Below, piece by piece: positions 44,558 through 53,188 of a stretch of DNA of 64,000 bases (position 1 is the stretch's first letter; each line of letters starts with the position of its first letter). The notes below the pieces were generated by a model. The model did no database searches. It saw only the letters and a program-made list of their open reading frames with translations, and was not told the DNA's origin. The stretch spans positions 150,158-214,157 of the forward strand of contig CACWIS010000001.1 in assembly GCA_902761055.1 (NCBI GenBank), in the 5' to 3' direction. The position numbers were made by a program, and so were the translations under genes. The stretch is from Oscillospiraceae bacterium (lineage in GTDB: Bacteria; Bacillota; Clostridia; Oscillospirales; Oscillospiraceae).

Positions 44558-45340
44558 CTATTCTTCCTCGGAATAATGCTTTGCTTTCCTGAATTCTTCC
44601 CCCACCGGCGTCATATAGTCGCCGTATAAATTTGTCAGGTATTCATCATAGTGCGTTATGGCCATATAGGTTCTGTCTTCAAACGCGATATCCGCTATCT
44701 CATTGAACCATTTTTTGGGATAACGTTTATAGCAGCCTTTTGAATTGTAGCTATAAAAAGCATAGCAGCTCGTTTTATCACTGCTTGATATGCAGGAGCG
44801 TTCAAACCATTTTGCAGCGCGTTCATGTCCGACAATACGTCCCAAAAAGTCTGTAATACCCCAAAGCCTTTTTGATTTTTTTGAAAATACAGCGTACTGC
44901 GGCGGTTTCCCCATCATGCCGGACAGAAGACGGTTCTCTGTTGCCTTAAGCCACGCAATTTGCTTGTTCTCCGGCGCGTTGTCCATCGGGAAGATCGACA
45001 CCCAGGGATTGGTGATCGAATCTCCTTTTTTCTCCATTCCGGGAATATCATAGTTCGGGTTGATCACCGAAAAGGTCGCCGGATTGCAGGGATGGCCGAC
45101 GATAAAGTCTTCTCTCTTCTCTTTCTCGTAAACCGCCTCGAAACGTTCGAACTCGCTGCGTACCATGCTGACATCCGCATCGTCGTCCCATGGGATAAAG
45201 CCCTTATGTCTCACGGCGCCGAGCAGCGTTCCGTCTGAGAGCGTGTATTTGATATCGTGTGCTCTGCATACGCGGTCGATATCATCCATAATGATCAGCA
45301 GCTGCTCATGCAGTTCAGCCAAACCGTAACTGTTATCCAT
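44558..45340 (-). CDS. LicD-family phosphotransferase
   Basis: A 260-residue LicD/FKRP-type protein. The hallmark YTLSDGTLLGAVRHKGFIPW followed by DDDADV (about residues 32-58) contains the metal-binding aspartates. Known LicD enzymes attach phosphocholine or other phospho-substituents to teichoic acids and surface glycans. It overlaps the flippase gene by 8 bases, so the substrate is probably the glycan exported by that flippase. No choline kinase or cytidylyltransferase genes are nearby, so phosphocholine is not certain. Confidence 0.9.
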   Translation of the reverse strand: MDNSYGLAELHEQLLIIMDDIDRVCRAHDIKYTLSDGTLLGAVRHKGFIPWDDDADVSMVRSEFERFEAVYEKEKREDFIVGHPCNPATFSVINPNYDIPGMEKKGDSITNPWVSIFPMDNAPENKQIAWLKATENRLLSGMMGKPPQYAVFSKKSKRLWGITDFLGRIVGHERAAKWFERSCISSSDKTSCYAFYSYNSKGCYKRYPKKWFNEIADIAFEDRTYMAITHYDEYLTNLYGDYMTPVGEEFRKAKHYSEEE

Positions 45341-46802
45341 CCTCTTTTTCTTCTCCTTTTAGCTTTGTTATCAGTCCCAGCCATCTGTCTCTGGAAAAGA
45401 ATACGCACATGCAAAGCAGCGCGATCAAGGACCATCTGATCGCTCCCCACCGGTACAGCGGGAGGCACAGCAGAGAAAGCGCCAACATGATGCCTGAGAC
45501 GGCCAGCATCGCTCTGATATCGATCAGATCGCTCATCTTCATATTCTCTTCGGCAAGGCTTTTTCTGAGCAGCAGAAAGTGTCCGATACAGATCGTGAAA
45601 AACCCTGCCATAGTAGTATAGCTCGCCGCAACAAAACCGTATCTCGGGATGAACAGGGCATTGAGTACGATATTAACGACCATGCCAACTGTGGAAGCCG
45701 CTGTCACATAGCTGTTTTTACCGAAGAAAAGCTCAATGTTTGAAAAGATCGTATATACGAAAATCAGATAAACGCTGTAGACAAGCGCCGGTATACAGTA
45801 AACACCCTCATAGTATTCTTTTCTGGCGAGGAGTTTCATCAGCTCCGGGGCAATCAGATTGATCGCAAGGACGCAAATCGCCACCAGTACAATGAGCAAA
45901 TTGATCATACGTCGGACGCCCGTGCATTCCCGCGTCTTCAGCTTACGATACAGCCATGGGACAAAGGCACCGTCAAGCGCTTCCGTAACAGCCAGAAGCA
46001 CGAAAGCCGCCGAGTGGGCGACGGAGTATATACCCGTATCCCCTGCCCCGGAATAATGATTGATCATGATCCGGTCACACTGGTTCAGCACGACCTTTGA
46101 GAGATTGTAAGGGACGAGTACGATTCCCGTTTTAAGCGAATATCTCCAATACTTTCCGCTGTAAAAGACCTTGCCTCGCGCCATCATCCCCGCATACAGG
46201 ACGATTCCGATGAGGATCTGAATCCCAACAGCCGCCAGGATCCTTGTGTAGCCCGGATTTAAGGGAATGTCCAGGCATAAAATCGCGATGATCCCGCAGA
46301 AAGGCTGTAAAACAATGTATAGCAGAGATACGATTACGACGCTTTTATAATGATAGTCAAATCGCTCCCGCCGGATCCAGCAATAATACGGAACATATAC
46401 AAGAACGTGCGCAAAAAGAAGCAGGATCAGAAATCCGGGCAGACCGATAATGCTCTCCAGCCGAGTGCGGAAAACAAGATAAAGGACAAAGTATGCTCCG
46501 ACAGAGGCGGTAATGAATCCCAGTGTTGCGGAGATAAATCTGTCTCTGTCTTCGCTGAATTTTACCAGTCCGACATTGAAAACATCGCTGAACAAATAGA
46601 GGGTAAACAGGATCTTGACGATCTGAAACCAGGAATTATAGACATTGAATACGCCATATTGTTCGGTTGTCAGGATCCTTGTAAAGATCGGCGTTACCAG
46701 AACATCGACAGCGTCCTTCAGAACTCCGCAGAAAACGAACCATACGGAGGCCTTGAGCGCCAGATCCATGTTCCGGTACCGCTTGCGAATACGATCTATC
46801 AT
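45333..46802 (-). CDS. Wzx-like polysaccharide flippase
   Basis: A 489-residue protein with about fourteen membrane segments, of the MOP superfamily (polysaccharide transporter type). The N-terminus has GVLKDAVDVLVTPIFTRILTTEQYG, the usual family start. Such proteins flip lipid-linked oligosaccharides across the membrane. It is coupled to licD. No glycosyltransferases are adjacent, so this is a small satellite of a glycan pathway encoded elsewhere. AT content is higher here than in neighbouring genes, which may hint at a different origin. Confidence 0.88.
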   Translation of the reverse strand: MIDRIRKRYRNMDLALKASVWFVFCGVLKDAVDVLVTPIFTRILTTEQYGVFNVYNSWFQIVKILFTLYLFSDVFNVGLVKFSEDRDRFISATLGFITASVGAYFVLYLVFRTRLESIIGLPGFLILLLFAHVLVYVPYYCWIRRERFDYHYKSVVIVSLLYIVLQPFCGIIAILCLDIPLNPGYTRILAAVGIQILIGIVLYAGMMARGKVFYSGKYWRYSLKTGIVLVPYNLSKVVLNQCDRIMINHYSGAGDTGIYSVAHSAAFVLLAVTEALDGAFVPWLYRKLKTRECTGVRRMINLLIVLVAICVLAINLIAPELMKLLARKEYYEGVYCIPALVYSVYLIFVYTIFSNIELFFGKNSYVTAASTVGMVVNIVLNALFIPRYGFVAASYTTMAGFFTICIGHFLLLRKSLAEENMKMSDLIDIRAMLAVSGIMLALSLLCLPLYRWGAIRWSLIALLCMCVFFSRDRWLGLITKLKGEEKEDG

Positions 46803-46926
46803 GTCTTTTATCTCACCAAATCGGATATCATGTTCGCGCAGCCGTTCTAATTAAGCTTTGATTAAACCGGATAAGACGTCTTCGCGACGGATCCGCAGGG
46901 ATCCGCCGTATTGCCGTTTTGCGGGC

Positions 46927-47427
46927 TTAAGGCGCTTCCGGAAGCTCGATCGCGCCGTTGCTTATCGTCGGCTGTTCGCCTCCTGCCGGGGCGGGGCTTT
47001 CCTCCGTCGGCTGGGGGGAAGGGCTTGGCGATACCGACGGCGGCGGTGTCGCCGCGCTTGTGTCCGTCGGCTGCGGCGTCGGCGTAAAATCGGGGATCTC
47101 CAGCTCCGGAAGCTCCGTCGTCGTTCCGCCGCCTCCGGCGGGGACTGCGCTCTGCCCTGCGGGAGAGCCGGCCTCGTTTTTCTCGGGCAGCGCCGACTCG
47201 CTGTCCTGCACCTCTTGCTCGGCCGCGGACGGAGCGGCAGCTGCCGACGGCTCGTTCCGATCCGATCCTTCCACAGAGGAATCCGCATCGGCCGGCTTGG
47301 TCTGCTCCGTCTGCCGTGCTTCCGGTCTGCCCGACTCTCCCCGACGCCCGGCGAGCGCGGTGATCGCTGCGGCGCAAAGCAGCAGGACAAGAACGACCGC
47401 GATGATCCAGATCCAGGCTTTCTTCAT
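46927..47427 (-). CDS. Pro/Ser/Glu-rich membrane-tethered protein
   Basis: A 166-residue protein with one N-terminal membrane helix (about 4-27, WIWIIAVVLVLLLCAAAITAL) and a fully low-complexity extracellular part rich in Pro, Ser, Glu, Ala and Thr. No domain is recognisable. Such tails act as wall-spanning spacers or are mucin-like and glycosylated. It lies 47 bases after the transglutaminase/LRR gene in the same direction, so the two may be co-transcribed. A real gene is likely from its signal-anchor start, but the function is open. Confidence 0.65.
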   Translation of the reverse strand: MKKAWIWIIAVVLVLLLCAAAITALAGRRGESGRPEARQTEQTKPADADSSVEGSDRNEPSAAAAPSAAEQEVQDSESALPEKNEAGSPAGQSAVPAGGGGTTTELPELEIPDFTPTPQPTDTSAATPPPSVSPSPSPQPTEESPAPAGGEQPTISNGAIELPEAP

Positions 47428-47474
47428 CTGCTTACCTCTTTTTCTTCGAATCCGCCGCTTTTCGCACCAAGCGC

Positions 47475-50400
47475 TCAGAAAGTGTCGGTTTCGCCGCTCT
47501 CGCCGTTGATATAGCTGTCTGCGGCCTGATAGTAGTAGTACAGCGAGGCGAGCGCCGTGCGTGCCGTCAGGTTGTCGAAGATCTCAAGGCTCGAGGTGAG
47601 GGCCGCGTACACGTAGCTCAAGGCCGAGACCGTGACCGTGCAGCTCCCTCCGGCGCTGAATACGATCGTGTGAGCCGTGCCCAGCTCATGCGCCGCGATC
47701 GAGGGGATCGTGACTCTGTAGCGTCCGTCCGGCTGGCTCACGGCATTGACGGGTTTTCCGTCCAGCGTCGCGGAAACAGGACCGGAGAAGCCGCTGCTGA
47801 GTTTGAAGAAGACGTTCAGATCTGTTTTGGAACCGAGGTCCAGCGAGTAGGTGATCCTCTCGACCTGCGCGGAGCCGGGATCCTTGACAAAGGCATAGGC
47901 GGCCGCGGCGGCGCATGCCGCGCTGATCTCCGCGTTGCCGGGGATCGCGCCGCCCGTCATGGCCGCGTGTTCCTCGTCAACTGTCCAGCCGTTTTCGGAG
48001 GCCAGGAATGGCTGAACATTTGTGCCGTAGCTTGCGATCGCGTTTACCATGTCGATGACGCGGTCCGAATAGTCGCTCTGGTGTTCCTGAACGTAATCGA
48101 TGTAGTCTTTTGCACTGTAACCCTGTGTGACCGTGCCGCCGCTGCCGTAGTGAAAGACCGCCGTGATCGTGTCCGCCATCTGGACGGAATTGATATAGCA
48201 GGTGAAGCCGTAGTAACCGTCGCCGCCGGGGTTGGTGTGTCCGGCGTCGAAGGGATCCGTCTGCTCGTTGCCGTTAACGATAAAGCTCATATAGCTTGCA
48301 GCTTTTTCCGCGTCAGACAGCTGCGAAAGATTCATGTAGAAGTTGACGCCGATCTCTCCGCTGAGGAGCAGGGTGTGTGCGACAAAGGAAGGCACAAAAT
48401 GGAGCGACGCCTCCGTCAGACAGTCGTTGCCGTCTTCAAAGATGATGACGTCCCAGTCGTCCTGTGTGCCGGCATAGTATACGTCGGCAAGGGACGCGCA
48501 GCCCGCGAACGCATTTTCATCGACGCTCATCAGGCTCAGCGGCAGGGAAACGCTCGCAAGGCTTGAGCAATTCCGAAAAGCGCCGCTTTCAATGGTTTCC
48601 ACGCCCTCCGGGATCACAACGCTCGTCAGCAGCGCGCAGCCGCTGAAAGCGTCCGCCCCGATGAGCGCCACGCCCTCCGGGAGCGTGTAAACGCCCGTTT
48701 TTCCGAGAGGGCACAAAAGCAGCGTTTGCTGCTCGTTATCGAACAGCACGCCGTCACAGGAGGAGTAGACCGTGTTATCGGAAGCGACGGAAATGCAAGA
48801 GAGGCTCTCGCAGCCGTCAAAGCAATGCTCGCCGATGCTCGTCACAGTAGCGGGGATCGTGACTTCCGTCAAAGACAGACAATCTTCGAAGGCGCTTTCC
48901 CCGATCTCCGTCACGCCGAACGGGATCGCCGCGCTTCCGATCGAGGCCAATCCATAAAACGCATTGTTTCCGATAGAGTGAAGATTGGCAGGCAGCGTCA
49001 GCGACGTGATACTCTCACAATAAGTATTCCACGGTCTGTCCTGCGGAGCGGCGTAATCCGCCATATCGCCCTGGCCGGTGAGCACCATCGCCCAATCGGT
49101 ATCGATCGACCAGTAGAGCATATTCGCATTTTGCGGTCCGCAGGAGCCGGAGAAGCGCACATCTCCGTCGTCATAAGTGACCGTCGTGGTCTTCAGCACG
49201 TCATAGGTCTCGCTTACGAGCGCATCCCATGCGGTCTTCGCGCCGCCAAAGCGGACATGCGCAAGCGCGTCACAGGCGGAGAAAGCATACTGGCCGATCG
49301 CCGTCAGGCTCGCGGGCAGCTCCGCATAAACCAGTGCGTCGCAGCGCAGGAAGGCATTGGCCGCGATCTCCGTTACGCCTTCCTCGACCGTCAGCTCCTC
49401 AAGAGAATGCAGCAGGGCGAAAGCATAGGTCCCGATCCGCGTCACCCCGGAGCGGACCGTCACAGAAGTGATGCTGTCCGCATAGCTTGCCCAGGGCGCG
49501 TCCTCATTGACGCCGATGTTCCGCATCTGCCCGGAGCCGTCGATGATCAGCTTGCCGTTATCATACAGCTCCCAGGTGACGCCCGTGCCGCAAGTGCCGC
49601 TGTACAGGGGCTTGAGCGGGATCGTCAGATCGTCCGTTGAAAAGAGCGAAAACATGCTGCTGTTGTAGGTATACGTGATGCTGGCGCCGCCTGCGGAAAA
49701 GACATAGCCGCTCGTCACGTCTCCGCTTTTCGCGCGTTCGAGGAAAAGGAAATTCGGATAACCGATCGTACCGGAGTCGCAGTTCGTAACGTCGACCAGA
49801 TAGTTTTTTCCGTCACCCCTGCGCACGACGTTCCACATGTGCGCCCCTGCGCCCGTGCCGCCGTCCATTCCGCCGGACACGGAAATGCAGCGCGTCCCTT
49901 CGGAAAAGCTGGAAAGGTCGCAGAGGTACTGGAAGGCCTTGGAATACCCCTCGCATACGACCTTGGTCGTGCTGTCATTGTCAAAGACCCAGATCAGCTG
50001 CCAGGGATTGCCGTAGGGAGCGTTATTTTGCACTGCGGCGTAGTTGTAATCCACGCGGGCGCAGATCTCGGTGAGATAACTCTCCAGTTTGGCCTGGTCG
50101 GAATCGGAAGCATGTGCATTGACGATGCTCTGCGCATTCTGCATCGTGGTCTGCACGCTCTGTCCGATCGAGGTGTCAAAAGCGTACGCCCCTCCGTTGA
50201 GCGCATACTCCTGGGCAACTCTGAATTTGAACGAATAGCTGCCGCTGATACTCAGAAGCGTCCCGTCATAAGAAATACCGTAGCGGGAGGAAACGCCGAT
50301 GGTTTTGTTGAACCAGTAAAGATCGTAGGGCTTATCCGCAAGCAGCGCGCTCATGATGGTCTGAACGCTGATCATTTCCCCTACCTTCAGCGCGAGCGCG

Positions 50401-51305
50401 TCCTTTGCTTCCTGGGTGATGCTGCCGTTGCTGACGATCGTTACATTTCCAAGTTCGGCAGACGTCCAGCCGCGCTGCGCGAACGGCATATCATCGACGA
50501 GGATCGAGAACTCGGTGGAGGAACTCTCTCCGTCGGCAACCTTCTTGATCTCGGGAGCGAGAATGGAGTACGCGTATGCGTTCACGCCGCTCAGGCGGTC
50601 GCCGGCCGTTGAGCCGCGCATACGGGGACGGGGATAGAGCGTGCGGTCCACGTAGGAGGCGAAAAGCGTATCGTTGTCGGCAAGGCCGCTGTCGCTGAAG
50701 CTGATCGGTCCGATCTCGACATAAGCGGTGATGATTTCGGCCGGTTCCTCTCCGTCGTTTTCCTCTCCGTCGTCCTGCGGGACGACCGCCGTGAGGACGA
50801 CCGGAAGAGACGTGCTCTCCGCCGTCACGGTAAAGCTTTCTCCGACAAGCGGGGCATACCCTTCGCAGAAAGCGTCATAGGTATAGACGCCGGGAAGCAG
50901 GAGATAGGCGCCGTCGGGTTCGGCAGAGAGCGCGTTCCCCTCCGCGTCGCAGACCGTGAGGATCGTCTCCGCCGGATCGAGCGTGAAAACGACGCGGAGC
51001 GCCGTTTCTTCGCCGCTGCCGCTCTCGGCTTCACCCGGCTCTTCTGCGAGCTGGTTCGCTGCGGGCTCGGCGGCGTTCTGCTCCGCCTCCTGCATGAGCG
51101 GCGGATCGCACGGCGTCTCCTCTTCGTCCGCAGCCTGCCCGACCGCGCCGGAAGAGCTTTCTTCAGCCTCTTCCTTCACGATCTCTTCCGTCTGCTCGCC
51201 GCCCGCTTCCTCATCCTCCCCGACAGCAAAGACCGCCGCGGGCAGCATCGAGACGCAGAGCATGACGCAAAGGCATACAGCCAGGATGCGTTTCACCAGA
51301 TTCAT
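47475..51305 (-). CDS. Secreted transglutaminase-like and BspA-type leucine-rich-repeat protein
   Basis: A 1276-residue exported protein. Signal peptide (about 1-28), acidic linker, a beta-rich region, then a transglutaminase-like core with the triad Cys (CEGYSKAFQYLC), His (AHMWNVVRRG) and Asp (YLVDVTNCD) at about 430-520. BspA-type LRR_5 repeats follow (about 590-960, units like GVTEIAANAFLRCDAL) and then a C-terminal beta-rich domain. No LPXTG or other anchor. BspA repeats bind host matrix or other bacteria in known cases; the transglutaminase part may cross-link or cleave proteins. ATG 51305 has GGAGGA at the right distance. Confidence 0.88.
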   Translation of the reverse strand: MNLVKRILAVCLCVMLCVSMLPAAVFAVGEDEEAGGEQTEEIVKEEAEESSSGAVGQAADEEETPCDPPLMQEAEQNAAEPAANQLAEEPGEAESGSGEETALRVVFTLDPAETILTVCDAEGNALSAEPDGAYLLLPGVYTYDAFCEGYAPLVGESFTVTAESTSLPVVLTAVVPQDDGEENDGEEPAEIITAYVEIGPISFSDSGLADNDTLFASYVDRTLYPRPRMRGSTAGDRLSGVNAYAYSILAPEIKKVADGESSSTEFSILVDDMPFAQRGWTSAELGNVTIVSNGSITQEAKDALALKVGEMISVQTIMSALLADKPYDLYWFNKTIGVSSRYGISYDGTLLSISGSYSFKFRVAQEYALNGGAYAFDTSIGQSVQTTMQNAQSIVNAHASDSDQAKLESYLTEICARVDYNYAAVQNNAPYGNPWQLIWVFDNDSTTKVVCEGYSKAFQYLCDLSSFSEGTRCISVSGGMDGGTGAGAHMWNVVRRGDGKNYLVDVTNCDSGTIGYPNFLFLERAKSGDVTSGYVFSAGGASITYTYNSSMFSLFSTDDLTIPLKPLYSGTCGTGVTWELYDNGKLIIDGSGQMRNIGVNEDAPWASYADSITSVTVRSGVTRIGTYAFALLHSLEELTVEEGVTEIAANAFLRCDALVYAELPASLTAIGQYAFSACDALAHVRFGGAKTAWDALVSETYDVLKTTTVTYDDGDVRFSGSCGPQNANMLYWSIDTDWAMVLTGQGDMADYAAPQDRPWNTYCESITSLTLPANLHSIGNNAFYGLASIGSAAIPFGVTEIGESAFEDCLSLTEVTIPATVTSIGEHCFDGCESLSCISVASDNTVYSSCDGVLFDNEQQTLLLCPLGKTGVYTLPEGVALIGADAFSGCALLTSVVIPEGVETIESGAFRNCSSLASVSLPLSLMSVDENAFAGCASLADVYYAGTQDDWDVIIFEDGNDCLTEASLHFVPSFVAHTLLLSGEIGVNFYMNLSQLSDAEKAASYMSFIVNGNEQTDPFDAGHTNPGGDGYYGFTCYINSVQMADTITAVFHYGSGGTVTQGYSAKDYIDYVQEHQSDYSDRVIDMVNAIASYGTNVQPFLASENGWTVDEEHAAMTGGAIPGNAEISAACAAAAAYAFVKDPGSAQVERITYSLDLGSKTDLNVFFKLSSGFSGPVSATLDGKPVNAVSQPDGRYRVTIPSIAAHELGTAHTIVFSAGGSCTVTVSALSYVYAALTSSLEIFDNLTARTALASLYYYYQAADSYINGESGETDTF

Positions 51306-51443
51306 TGTCAAATCCTCCGATGTTATCGTTTTCGCATATCGTACGACAGGCAGCCGTTCGATACAACGAGATAAGTCCCCATAATATATCTATGTTACTT
51401 TATCACATAATACGGCAAAATGCAATCGGAAAGCTGTTCCGCC

Positions 51444-51487
51444 GGGAAAGCAAATCAGCCGCAAAGCTGGCGGCTTTGCGGCTGATT
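51444..51487 (-). terminator. Probable terminator of the deacetylase unit
   Basis: A 15-bp stem (51487-51473 with 51467-51453) on the minus strand, with only a short interrupted T-run after it. Confidence 0.6.
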
Positions 51488-51502
51488 ATGCTTTTGGCTG
51501 TT

Positions 51503-52573
51503 TTACACGGCCTTGGTGGCTTCGCCCATCGTGACGGATTCCTGGAACAGCGGCAGGAACACGTAGCCTTTCTCCTGAAGCTGCGGGATCGCCTCGCGCA
51601 TCGCAACGAGCGTGTTGACGTTCCAGTCGTGGCCGAGGATCATCGCGATCTTCTTCTCGGAGATCTGCGTCATGGCGCGGGTGATCTCCAGGCTGGACGA
51701 GGGGAGCTTTTCCGGCGCGCCCGCATCGTAAAGATTGCAGTTCCAGTCGACCCACTGATAGCCAAGCTCTTCGATCACGCTCGGCGCGGTCGGGACAAAG
51801 GAGCGCCCCCATGCCGATCCGCCGGGGAAACGAAAGATGCCGGGATGGAAGCCCGTGACCTCATAGAGCCATGCGTCCTGCAGTTCGATCTGCTCACGGA
51901 AGCTCTCGGCAGAGCGGTAGACCGGGCCGTCCCCGTTCGTGACGTGTGCGTAGCTGTGGTTCTGCACGCTGTGTCCGCTCGTCATCTCGCGGCGCAGCAT
52001 CTCTTCCTCGTTCGGTGAATCGTTCGCCATGTTCGCGGCAAAGAAGGTCACATGGACATTGTCCATCGCGTCGAGCGCGTCGAGGAAGTTTGACGTGATG
52101 TAGGTCGGCCCGTCGTCCAGCGTCCAGTAGCAGATACGGACCTCGGACTCGCCGCTCTGGATCTTCTCTTCCAGCTTGCGTATCTTTAATGCGTATTCCT
52201 TGCGCATCGCCTCGACGGTGCCCTGCATGTCCTCGTCCCGAGCGATCTGCGCCTCCAGCTCGGCAAGCTGCGCGTTCTTCTCTTCGGTCTCGGCCCGGAG
52301 CTGCTCGAAGCTGTCGGCGATCGCGATCCCCTCGGGGCCGACGTTGCGCAGATCCGCGTGCAGCTGCTCGAGCCGCTCCGCGGTCTCGCGCTCGGCTGCG
52401 GCGGTGTTTTGCCTTGTCTGCTCGGTCATCGCTTCAATGGAAGCGAGCTTCTCGTCATACTTCGCGGAGGGAAAACAGACGGACATGTAGAACATGTATC
52501 CGAGGAAGCCCACGGCCAGGATGGCAACGATCAGGAGAACGGTATTAGTCGTCCGAAAGAAGCTCTTCAACAT
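51503..52573 (-). CDS. Membrane-anchored polysaccharide deacetylase with coiled coil
   Basis: A 356-residue protein: membrane helix (about 11-33), a long coiled coil (about 40-135) and a NodB-type carbohydrate esterase 4 domain. Catalytic motifs are TLDDGP (Asp pair), HSVQNHSYAH (metal His pair), RFPGGSAWG and VDWNCN. Relatives remove acetyl groups from peptidoglycan N-acetylglucosamine and give lysozyme resistance. It overlaps the upstream gene by 29 bases, and both proteins have a helix plus coiled coil, so they may form a membrane complex. Confidence 0.9.
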   Translation of the reverse strand: MLKSFFRTTNTVLLIVAILAVGFLGYMFYMSVCFPSAKYDEKLASIEAMTEQTRQNTAAAERETAERLEQLHADLRNVGPEGIAIADSFEQLRAETEEKNAQLAELEAQIARDEDMQGTVEAMRKEYALKIRKLEEKIQSGESEVRICYWTLDDGPTYITSNFLDALDAMDNVHVTFFAANMANDSPNEEEMLRREMTSGHSVQNHSYAHVTNGDGPVYRSAESFREQIELQDAWLYEVTGFHPGIFRFPGGSAWGRSFVPTAPSVIEELGYQWVDWNCNLYDAGAPEKLPSSSLEITRAMTQISEKKIAMILGHDWNVNTLVAMREAIPQLQEKGYVFLPLFQESVTMGEATKAV

Positions 52574-53114
52574 AATCCCTCCCCTGCTCGTACTGGTCGT
52601 AGATCGACATATAGTATTTGAATTCCTCCTGCGACTCCATCTCGCGGATCCGGCTCTCGGCGTCCGCGATGGTCTGATCCAGCGCGCCCATATCCTGCTC
52701 CATGCGGCTCATTTCGTTCTTCGCCTCGCGCAGGATCTCCTCGGAGACGGCCTTCCGCTCCGCGATATGCGCCTCGGAATCGGGATTTGCGACGTCGTAC
52801 TCCGCCATAGCCGCGTCAAGCTCGGCATTGGCGGCGTCGATGACGGCGTCATGCTCCGCCTTGATCACGGTGTATTGCTCGTAGAAGAGGATCCCCGCGT
52901 AGCCTGCCGCCAGGATGACGGCGATCAGCAGGAGCATGATGAGCAGCTTCCCGACGGGAAAGCCCGCTTCCCGCCCGGCAGCGCGCGCTCGTTCAGCGGC
53001 GTGCTCACGCTCAGGGGATTCCGTTTCGACGTGCTTTTTATGTTTCTCCGGGCTCTTTGTCTCTTTTTCATGCGCGGCGTGATGATGCGCGCTGTGGGAG
53101 CCGTGTTCACTCAT
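52545..53114 (-). CDS. His-rich membrane protein with coiled coil
   Basis: A 189-residue protein. Residues 1-55 are rich in His, Lys and Glu (HGSHSAHHHAAHEKE), a membrane helix runs about 57-78 and a charged helical coiled coil fills the rest to about 170, ending in DYVEELLSDD. No known domain. The 29-base overlap with the deacetylase gene and similar architecture suggest a partner or scaffold. The His cluster may bind zinc or nickel. ATG 53114 has only a weak ribosome site; an in-frame earlier start is possible. Confidence 0.7.
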   Translation of the reverse strand: MSEHGSHSAHHHAAHEKETKSPEKHKKHVETESPEREHAAERARAAGREAGFPVGKLLIMLLLIAVILAAGYAGILFYEQYTVIKAEHDAVIDAANAELDAAMAEYDVANPDSEAHIAERKAVSEEILREAKNEMSRMEQDMGALDQTIADAESRIREMESQEEFKYYMSIYDQYEQGRDYVEELLSDD

Positions 53115-53156
53115 ATCTTTTTCTCGCTCTTTTCTTTGTGTTCTCAAAGCGTCCGT

Positions 53157-53184
53157 ATTATACGCCCTTTTTCATTATTTGAAA
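53157..53184 (-). promoter_or_regulatory. Promoter and hairpin before the His-rich gene
   Basis: Perfect TATAAT (53162-53157) with TTTCAA 16 bases upstream. The same stretch forms a GCCCTTTTC/GAAAAAGGGC hairpin that may also end the preceding gene. Confidence 0.45.
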
Positions 53185-53188
53185 AGGG

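Noticed and set aside
36397-51305. Genomic island or prophage around the large surface proteins
   Set aside because: No integrase, transposase, attachment repeat or tRNA-adjacent boundary was found; only the flippase-licD part is somewhat AT-richer.
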